64,000 bases of DNA from Bathynomus jamesi (taxonomy: Eukaryota > Arthropoda > Malacostraca > Isopoda > Cirolanidae): NCBI GenBank assembly GCA_023014485.1, contig JAJOZX010007501.1, positions 1-64,000 of the forward strand. Reading direction: 5' to 3'. The notes under the pieces are model-generated. The model ran no database searches. It was not told the origin of the DNA and saw nothing but the letters and a program-made list of their open reading frames with translations. The first letter of the stretch is position 1; each line of letters opens with the position of its first letter. Shown here piece by piece: positions 56,998 through 64,000 of this stretch. Both the position numbers and the translations under genes were made by a program.

Positions 56998-57409
56998 CTA
57001 TGGTTGATGCTGTGTGGTTGCTGAGGTTGTAGTTACTGCTGTTGTTGATGCTCGCTGTCGAAGAACCCTTTTTAAGATTTCTTGTAGGGGTTCGGGGGAA
57101 ATATGCATCTCGCGGGTGCGCGTCGCCATGGGAAATTCGCCAAATGATTCATCGAACGGCGGTCCATGTGAAGGATCGTCGAATACCCTGGCGAAAGTGT
57201 TGTCGAAAAAATTGGCCCCATGCATGGCGATTCGAACTTACTGTAGCACCTGGGGTGTCTGGGGTCACCTGTTGCTCTCAGTGCACAGGGGGATTGGAAA
57301 TTTTTATTCTGAGCATTTTTTACGATGGCTTTTCTCATTTTCAGAAATACCTTCAAAAGTACATTCTAAAAACTATCGAGTTATTTTAAATGAAATTGGT
57401 ACCAAATAA
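56998..57409. other. Higher-GC segment with open frames on both strands, unrecognised
   Basis: Between about 56890 and 57300 the base composition is clearly more G+C-rich than its surroundings. Frames of 131 and 115 residues on plus and 94 and 75 on minus overlap; none shows a motif I know. The minus frame at 57225 begins MHGANFFDNTFARVFDDPSH. It could be a fragment of a host exon or of an unknown element. Confidence 0.3.
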
Positions 57410-58415
57410 GCTCCAACCCATTAAATAGTGAGGGCTATTACGTCACTCGGAAAATTTTGGTAAAAAAGGAGATTAAAAATGTTCAAAATTTCCATATTAA
57501 TGTCTTAATCTCAACTAGTACTTTCCCGTCAAACTTTATTTTAACACCAATTTTAGTTGTAATAATTCGATAGTTTTTACGAGTGTAATAAAATAAAAAT
57601 GTATTAACAATTGATTTCAAATTGAATCAAAGTACATTAAAAATCATATAATTAGAAGGATAATTGAGCGGGATGCTGAAGAAGGGTCGACCCGGGTCGT
57701 CAAACTCTCATAAAGTCACATAAATTCATACGCGCTGAACCCGTCAAATATTAAAATTATATATAAAATAATATTAATACTAGTACTAGTAAATAATACT
57801 AATAGTTCTTTCTTTTAAAAAAAGACGAAGAATATTGCATGAGAGAAGAAGCGGAGTTCTCATTATTTGGAGTTGGTGTCACTTTGAAAATGTAATGATT
57901 ATGAGGTTCATTGAGTAAAAGACTGTTTCATGTACGTTAAAATCATTAAAATTAACAGGAGCGTCGCGGGTAAATCAACTGTTCAAAATCACAATGTCGA
58001 CTGGTCTATTGAGGAATCGTCGAGTACACTCAAAATAAAATTTTCTAAATTTAGAACTTATAACTTCTTTTTGAGGGTGCATTTTGTAGGGGAAGTTTTT
58101 CCTTCGTTTGGGTATCAAAGCTTCTTGTCAGTCAGATGATATAATGACTTCTTTTAATGATACGTAACTTCTTTAGATAGAAGAATGGTCTTCGAAAGTT
58201 CTTTTTTTTTTTTGAGTGATTTGAGACAATAGAAGATAATATTTCTTTGTATAGAAGGTTACAGGATATCATTTTTTTTCCGTGTATGGGAATATTTGCC
58301 TAGATGTTGGTTAATATTTCTATACACATTTGAAAATAAATTTCTCTGAGGAAATAAAATCCTAATATGACACATTTTCCCAGATTACAATACTCCTTTC
58401 TCTTATCCTTCAGCA
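57410..58415. other. Unrecognised AT-rich sequence
   Basis: No coding or terminal repeat structure I can support. GAAGGGTCGACCCGGGTCGTCAAACTCTC near 57685 looks like a hAT end but has no partner. Confidence 0.35.
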
Positions 58416-58601
58416 CAGTGTCTCTGAAACTGTGGGTTGCAACCCGGGTCGTAGTTTGTTTATCCCTGTAGTAGTGATTTGTGCGCAAAAAAAAATACCA
58501 TCCACTTCGTGAATTTGTTTACCCCTGTAGGATGATAAAGGGCCGCGCCGACCTAAGACCTGACAAGGGGGTCGTGGAGAAAATCCGGCTGAGAAACACT
58601 G
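58416..58601. mobile_element. 186-bp hAT-type MITE
   Basis: CAGTGTCTCTGAAACTGTGG at 58416 and, inverted, CAGTGTTTCTCAGCCGG at 58601. Flanking 8-mers CTTCAGCA (58408-58415) and CTTTAGCA (58602-58609) match at 7 of 8. The short minus-strand frame has no meaning. Confidence 0.82.
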
Positions 58602-59060
58602 CTTTAGCATTTACAGATAGGATTTTAAGAGGGTCAAGGATTTAATTTAGCTAAAACCTATTAAAATATTCAACAACAATTTCAAGTGTGGAGAAATGAG
58701 GTTCCTGATTACCATAAAGGTAAGGTATTGCTTGAAATATTTACAAATCTACTTCAATTTATATTTATAAATATAATTATTTTGCTATTTTTATCATATG
58801 AAGCAATTATTAAGAGTGAGTGGCGCCGAATGGTCTATATAACTTAAAGGACGCGCATAAATCTACTGCTAACTTCATCTATAGAGGAGGTCCTACAATT
58901 TAATTTAGGTCAGGCAAAATTTTTAATTTTAAGATAAAAAGTGTCATTTTTTTAGGGGGGGGGGGATTCATCAGAATTGCATTACTTTGGCGACTCCAAA
59001 TTTGCAATGTATTTTAAAAATCACTTATATTATAAACGATTTCTATGATATTCGCAGGGG
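58602..59060. other. Unrecognised AT-rich sequence with a poly-G run
   Basis: A G-run at 58954-58966. No gene seen. Confidence 0.4.
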
Positions 59061-59067
59061 ACGCCCC

Positions 59068-59225
59068 ACCCCCATCTAAATAGTACCAAACCCAAGATCG
59101 CTTAACTTTGCTGGTCTAGCGGAAGGAGTGTTCGATACGGTGACGACATAGCCTGTAGTGGGTAACCCCATTTCCTCATAAGCGAAATGAAAACAATGAG
59201 GTCGCGGGTTCGACTCCCGATAAGT
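59068..59225 (-). mobile_element. 5S-derived SINE fragment, second copy
   Basis: Plus-strand CCCCATCTAAATAGTACCAA, GATCGCTTAACTTTGCTGG and GATACGGTGACGACATAGCC match the reverse complement of 5S rRNA with gaps, as at 28966-29066. A plus-strand GGTCGCGGGTTCGACTCCCG near 59197 is tRNA B-box-like. Confidence 0.6.
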
Positions 59226-59245
59226 TTGATTAATAATAATCCAGG

Positions 59246-59253
59246 AATTAGAC
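59246..59253 (+). repeat. 8-bp target duplication (left), partner 60427-60434
   Basis: AATTAGAC on both sides of the hAT element, a perfect match. Confidence 0.92.
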
Positions 59254-59420
59254 CAGGGGTGGCCAACCTTTCCAAGCGATGGGCCAACAAATTGGTCAGT
59301 AATTTTCAGAGTGCCATTTTTCTGAAATCTAGACTAGAATAATAAGGTAAAATAAAAATAATTCAAGTACACTGAAATTTGTATTGAAATACAAACAAAT
59401 ATATATATATATATAATATA

Positions 59421-59460
<40 letters not shown>

Positions 59461-59461
59461 A

Positions 59462-60083
59462 GTGATGGATCGAGTGGTCGGTTTTTCACAACCGCGGTTG
59501 TGTTTGCGGTTGTCGATTTTTTTCCAACCGCGGTTGCGGTTGCGGTTATCATATACTAGGAAAAATGCGTATTATTAACTGGATTTAGCCACTATAGTGC
59601 GATTTAGCCACACTTGGTACATAATATATACTAAATAGTATTTATTTAGTAAATACCTTATGTTGAACATAAGTTTTGCAATACACCGCTACCGCTATTT
59701 GTGTGTTGCAAAACTTGTGTTCAACATAAGGTATTTACTAAATAAATACTATTTAAATGAAGTATATTCTAAACTTATATAGCTATTATGAAAGAATAGG
59801 TCAAATTAATTAAAACCATATTTTGCACTAAGTGTGTTACCAGGATGAGGGACGAGGACCCATCGCACTGTTCATCCCACCTACCACTTTCCCCAGCCTC
59901 CACCCATTGGAAAGTTATGGATTATTATTCATTTGAAAAACTGATGTCAAACTTAATTAAAATTAACTAAGCTTTTACAACCGCAACCGCACTTATGGAA
60001 CGGCGGTTGCGGTTACGGTTGCGGTTGTGAATTTTTGTGCGGTTGTAGTGCGGTTGCGGTTGCGGTTATTCGATCCATCACTA
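59462..60083. mobile_element. Non-autonomous hAT-type element with GCGGTT subterminal repeats
   Basis: AGTGATGGATCGA at 59462 and its inverse TCGATCCATCACT at 60083 mark the ends; the (TA)n tract at 59399-59458 hides the target duplication. GCGGTT and AACCGC units are repeated within about 80 bp of each end. The centre carries a palindrome at 59639-59755. Confidence 0.82.
59639..59755. repeat. Palindrome with ~50-bp arms
   Basis: AGTATTTATTTAGTAAATAC, CTTATGTTGAACA and a GTTTTGCAA block pair with their inverse across a short CACCGCTACCGC centre. Confidence 0.88.
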
Positions 60084-60434
60084 ATATATATATATATATA
60101 CATATATACATATATGTGTGTGAAAATATGCTCAAACATTAATAGAAGTAATATAATCGTTCAAAAAATCGAACCCTGAAAAACTAGAAAATTCAAACAT
60201 TGAAAAAAAAAAACGTTTTTACATTAGCTGAACTTTATTGTGACTTTTGAGCCTGTTTTGAGCGTCGGTTAAAGCTGATCGGTACTTATTCTTAATAAAA
60301 TTCATTGAGGAAAATGCTTGTTCGCAGACGTAAGTGGATTCAAATTTGCCATCCGATGGCGGTGGGCAACCCCAACAGCCTTGGTGGGCTATTTATTTGC
60401 CCGCGGGCAAGGGGTTGGCCACCCTGAATTAGAC

Positions 60435-60680
60435 CAATGGGCCTCATTAGTCTGGCCTCAGCTCTGCGCCATTTTATGGCCTTTCTCACAAATTATTTTG
60501 TAAGTGAGCGAACGAAATATATGTTGATAATTTGAAAGTGATTAAATTCCTATTTACTTCTTTGCAATATCACGACAATAAAATTAGGGAAAGATATACG
60601 TAAACACATTTGAAATAGAAATTTAAATAGAAATAGAATAAGACTCATTCCATTTAATTTCTCGAAGAAAGTTATCCTTT

Positions 60681-60736
<56 letters not shown>

Positions 60737-61900
60737 CCTAATTTATTTCAATACATTATTTTCAGTGCATTTCCCATATTGTGTTCTAAAAAGAGTAAGG
60801 GTAGAAGGGTAGAAGAGCTTTCGGAATTAATTTCTATTTTTTAAACTGTTCAATTACAGTTGGAAATGAGGCGTTGGGATCAGAGTTGGAAACGGGTCAC
60901 CAACCTTGACCCGTGACCCGTGTGACCCATCCAGCACCTAACTCGTAACCCACTTGACCCGCGACACACCGATTCCACACTCTGCTGACCTAAACAATAT
61001 ATTAAATAAAACGTTTTTCAAAATACATCAGAAAGTAAACTTTGTTTCCAAATACAAAATATTTATTTTGATACACACATACAAGCTAAGTGAACAGTGT
61101 GAACACTACTCGTTTGTGCAGAACATTCCTGGGGAATCTGGGGTGTCAAGTTTTAGCAAAAATAGCGTTACGTAATTTTTGAACGGCCCCTAATTATAAT
61201 GTAATGTCGGAGTTCAACAATGTTCACGATCATATTAATCGTTTATCTTTATGAACACAATGTTTACTAGTCTTATACAGTAATAAGGTTCCATTATGAT
61301 TACTGCAAGTCTATATAAACAAATACCACAATACCACTTTTTTTATACTAGTAAATTTTAACCAAAAATAGGCATTACACAACCATCCTCCACACTCACT
61401 CCCTCATTCCCCTTCCCCACGCAGCAGTCTCGCGTATATTAAATCATTATATAACAATACTAATAAAGCTGTTTGTAGAGTCCGTGTGCAGCTTTAAACC
61501 TTTACTAACTACGAATCTATACGATTTTATATATATATATATATATGTATTGACAATGAGTGAAAAAAGGATTGAGACAGTGTGAGAGAGCGAGGTAGAG
61601 GGGTAAAGAGAGTTAGTGGGAAATGGCTTAGCGATTGTTACACAAAGAACTTGTTAACAGGTTTGATCTGAATAACAGTAACTGATTATCAAAATCACAT
61701 AAATACTAGCATAAACATATTTATATATACTTATAAATTCATACAATATTGTACTAATATTTGTGAAGTGACGTTGATGGGCCAAACCGTGGTGTTGACA
61801 TGGTTACTTGCTGTCGCCGTCCAGGAGAGACTACAAATGGGCGTGTCAGTGGAAACCGTAAGGTGACGGTTGCATGAAGCAGGATATCACCACCGGTTTG
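60435..61900. other. Unrecognised AT-rich sequence with one (TA)n array
   Basis: (TA)n at 60684-60732. At 60882-60962 a CAGAGTTGG start followed by repeated GACCCG units looks like one end of a hAT family with G+C-rich subterminal repeats, but no other end is found. No gene. Confidence 0.45.
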
Positions 61901-61919
61901 TGGCTGATGCCTATTATAT

Positions 61920-62058
61920 TAACAGTGTTTTCCAGATTGTATTTGTATTATCAATGTGGAGAGATAATGATTTAATCACAATGGACAGATAAACCCATTA
62001 ATGTTTTCCAGATTTCCTGTTGCATTATCAATGTGGAGAGATTATTAGATCTTAACAA
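61920..62058 (+). repeat. Local duplication of ~85 bp
   Basis: GTTTTCCAGATT followed by ATTATCAATGTGGAGAGAT occurs at about 61926-61968 and 62003-62044. Confidence 0.7.
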
Positions 62059-62059
62059 G

Positions 62060-62061
<2 letters not shown>

Positions 62062-62095
<34 letters not shown>
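62062..62095. repeat. (TA)n array
   Basis: Pure TA preceding the next hAT element. Confidence 0.95.
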
Positions 62096-62098
<3 letters not shown>

Positions 62099-62719
62099 GG
62101 GCGACGCCAGACTTTTCATATCGGTCAGGCACAAGCATTATGGGCTTCATATGACTTCGATAGAATTCATATTAATGAATATGTAAATTTTGTTTTTTAA
62201 ATAATTTTGCTTTTGTTTTCAAAAATTACTTAAAGCCTACTAAATCAATAAATTGTTTAATAATTATAATAATTTACTTGTATTTTATTATGTCCTTAGA
62301 GAATGTCTTCATCATATTTAATGTACCATGAGTCATTTATACATAAACTCCAACCTCCTCGGTTTCAATGCAAATTCTTCGATGACCTTGTCATGTAGAA
62401 TCTTTTGCCTCTCCAGGGAAACCACAGTTTCTTTCTCTATTGCAATTCTTGCTAAACATACTAGTCTTTCCTGACCAGTTCTGTTCCTTAGATACGTCTT
62501 AATTCGATTTAATGTTGAAAAACTTCTCTCTGTGGAACCACTGCTCACTGGTATAGTTAAAATCAATCTAAACAGTTTTGCAGATTCGCTAAAAGCTTTT
62601 TCTAAATCTAAGTCAATGCATAATTTTAGCAGTTCTTTGACATTCTTGCAGACAGTAAAATCAGGATCTTTATAAATGTCCTTCAATGTAAATGGGTATT
62701 TAAGGTCGAGTAAAAAAAG

Positions 62720-62754
<35 letters not shown>

Positions 62755-63169
62755 AAAAAAATTCAAATGCATTGAAACGAATACGACCCTTTGAAAAAAT
62801 AGATTGACAAAATTATATACTTATCTGATTGTTTTGACAGATGCTATACTAATGTTGATTTTAAATTACATTAAATTTCGTAAAAGTTTCATTTTTTCAT
62901 AAGTGTGATGCAAGGCATCAGAAATGATGCCTGACCTGGCTTTGTGGCTTAATGCGCTCGGTCGCTCAGGCGTCATAAAACAAGTCTGACTTTGCCCAAA
63001 GAAGCGGCGCATGGAGAGAAGGAAAAAATGTGGCATTCTAAAATTTATATATAGATCTTTGAAATACACAAATTTAAATTTTACATGATGACCAGGAAAT
63101 TAAATTTATTTTTCTTTTAAAGTTAGGTCAGGCTGAGCCTGACCTGCCTGACCCCCGCCGTCGCCCCTG
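62096..63169 (-). mobile_element. hAT element (ZMYM1-like transposase), internally deleted
   Basis: CAGGGGCGACGCCAGAC at 62096 and, inverted, CAGGGGCGACGGCG at 63169. TA-rich flanks hide the target duplication. It contains the C-terminal third of a transposase (62705-62333, minus). Confidence 0.85.
62333..62710 (-). pseudogene. hAT transposase C-terminus (ZMYM1-like)
   Basis: The minus-strand frame reads LKYPFTLKDIYKDPDFTVCK, LFRLILTIPVSSGSTERSFS, TLNRIKTYLRNRTGQERLVC and LARIAIEKE. The ERSFS..NRIKTYLR..T.QERL block is the dimerisation region of hAT enzymes related to ZMYM1-type proteins. The frame is open from the (CA)n tract to its stop at 62333-62335. The N-terminal and catalytic parts are gone. 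Confidence 0.85.
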
Positions 63170-63171
63170 AT

Positions 63172-63177
63172 ATACAG

Positions 63178-63203
<26 letters not shown>
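63172..63203. repeat. (TA)n array
   Basis: Pure TA between the hAT end and the tandem array. Confidence 0.95.
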
Positions 63204-63208
<5 letters not shown>

Positions 63209-63314
63209 TCAACTGCAAAGAACACGCAGTATAAATAACGTAAAGAACGACGCTTGTATAGGAGATATTCCGCGCAAGACGAGAAAGAGAAAACAACAAA
63301 TGAAAAAAATGAAG

Positions 63315-63385
63315 TACCACCTGGGAATCGAACCCGGGATCTTCCGATTGCCGGTCAGACGCGATAACCACTACACCATGGACTT
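63315..63385 (-). tRNA. tRNA-like sequence in unit 1 (possible tRNA pseudogene)
   Basis: On the minus strand: A box GGTGTAGTGGTTATCGCG, a 5-bp anticodon stem TCTGA/TCGGA around a 7-nt loop CCGGCAA (anticodon read as GGC; position 33 is C, not the usual U), and a B box GGGTTCGATTCCC. The T stem has one mismatch. The acceptor stem does not pair well by eye, so it may be tRNA-derived, not a working gene. Confidence 0.5.
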
Positions 63386-63581
63386 CACTCTTCCAAATGC
63401 CGTAATTCCTCTACATACTCGCAGAAACCAATGCCCCAAGGGGGCACCTCCCGCATGCCGTAACATTATATACATTCAACTGCAAAGAACACGCAGTATA
63501 AATAACGTAAAGAACGACGCTTGTATAGGAGATATTCCGCGCAAGACGAGAAAGAGAAAACAACAAATGAAAAAAATGAAG

Positions 63582-63652
63582 TACCACCTGGGAATCGAAC
63601 CCGGGATCTTCCGATTGCCGGTCAGACGCGATAACCACTACACCATGGACTT
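63582..63652 (-). tRNA. tRNA-like sequence in unit 2
   Basis: Identical to the unit 1 copy, 267 bp further on. Confidence 0.5.
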
Positions 63653-63848
63653 CACTCTTCCAAATGCCGTAATTCCTCTACATACTCGCAGAAACCAATG
63701 CCCCAAGGGGGCACCTCCCGCATGCCGTAACATTATATACATTCAACTGCAAAGAACACGCAGTATAAATAACGTAAAGAACGACGCTTGTATAGGAGAT
63801 ATTCCGCGCAAGACGAGAAAGAGAAAACAACAAATGAAAAAAATGAAG

Positions 63849-63919
63849 TACCACCTGGGAATCGAACCCGGGATCTTCCGATTGCCGGTCAGACGCGATA
63901 ACCACTACACCATGGACTT
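63849..63919 (-). tRNA. tRNA-like sequence in unit 3
   Basis: Identical to the unit 1 copy, 534 bp further on. Confidence 0.5.
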
Positions 63920-64000
63920 CACTCTTCCAAATGCCGTAATTCCTCTACATACTCGCAGAAACCAATGCCCCAAGGGGGCACCTCCCGCATGCCGTAACAT

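Larger units (their letters stand above)
59254..60426 (-). mobile_element. hAT element with perfect 8-bp duplication, host of a nested hAT
   Basis: CAGGGGTGGCCAACC at 59254 and, inverted, CAGGGTGGCCAACCCC at 60426. A C-terminal transposase remnant on the minus strand (about 60360-60205) reads STYVCEQAFSSMNFIKNKYR then SALTDAQ, a ZBED5/GTF2IRD2-like hAT signature. A second hAT-type element occupies 59462-60083. Confidence 0.9.
63204..64000 (-). repeat. Tandem array of 267-bp units, each with a tRNA-like sequence
   Basis: Units start at 63204, 63471 and 63738, each with TACATTCAACTGCAAAGAAC, spaced exactly 267 bp. By eye the units are identical, and the array continues past the window edge. 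Each unit holds a tRNA-like sequence on the minus strand. The 75-82-residue frames it encodes are read through the tRNA-like part and are not genes. Confidence 0.95.

Noticed and set aside
60882..60965. Complete hAT element at the GACCCG repeats
   Set aside because: Only one hAT-like end can be read; I found no matching inverted end or duplication.
63123..63905. Three 75-82-residue minus-strand frames with the same sequence
   Set aside because: They read through the tRNA-like part of the 267-bp tandem unit; repetition explains the identity, and nothing suggests a protein.
63204..64000. CRISPR-like array
   Set aside because: The units are contiguous 267-bp repeats with no unique spacers, and the window is clearly eukaryotic.

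Overview
The window is eukaryotic and I see no host gene in it. It is AT-rich and packed with long (TA)n arrays and other microsatellites. Nearly every recognisable coding segment is a transposable element, most of them broken. The mix suggests an arthropod, most likely a decapod-like crustacean: APE-type LINEs with a crustacean-looking C-terminus, many Tc1/mariner subtypes, several hAT families, tRNA- and 5S-derived SINEs, a Penelope-like fragment and a Polinton-like relic. The organism call is inference from element composition only.

1-13 kb: a 5'-terminal piece of a DNA transposon (family 1, copy A, minus strand); a Tc1-like relic with altered catalytic residues; two hAT relics; an APE-type LINE with readable endonuclease and reverse transcriptase; and a nearly full-length family 1 element (copy B, 9046-12210). 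Diverged inverted arms of about 500 bp (1920-2440 and 12460-12988) flank much of this. 13-18 kb is mostly simple repeats and unrecognised AT-rich DNA.

18-32 kb: a family 2 transposon (copy D), broken by a foldback MITE with an exact 8-bp target duplication and then by a tandem duplication. Next is a three-level nest: a hAT element (21867-28042) holds family 1 copy C (22924-27358, perfect 9-bp target duplication), which holds a mariner (23096-24500). A second family 2 copy (E) fills 29110-31974. Families 1 and 2 share a transposase layout: an early D in a (W/F)DG(K/R) motif, a D(S/T)Txx(N)TG motif, a C(2)H signature and an HxxRW motif. I cannot place them firmly in a named superfamily.

33.6-43.2 kb: remains of a Polinton/Maverick- or adintovirus-like element, with a packaging-type ATPase (minus), a protein-primed family B DNA polymerase (plus) and three unrecognised downstream reading frames. 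Separate mariners or mariner derivatives have split it at TA sites. 43-48 kb carries more mariners, including one that keeps only the helix-turn-helix part of its transposase and one near-palindromic 397-bp foldback.

48-64 kb: inverted tRNA-type SINEs flanking a LINE split by a Tigger/pogo element; a GC-rich hAT foldback with a perfect 8-bp duplication; a Penelope-like GIY-YIG fragment with a possible decayed hammerhead motif; a second copy of the split LINE; further nested hAT elements; and, at the right edge, at least three head-to-tail 267-bp units each carrying a tRNA-like sequence. All readings were made by eye; no alignment or database search was run.
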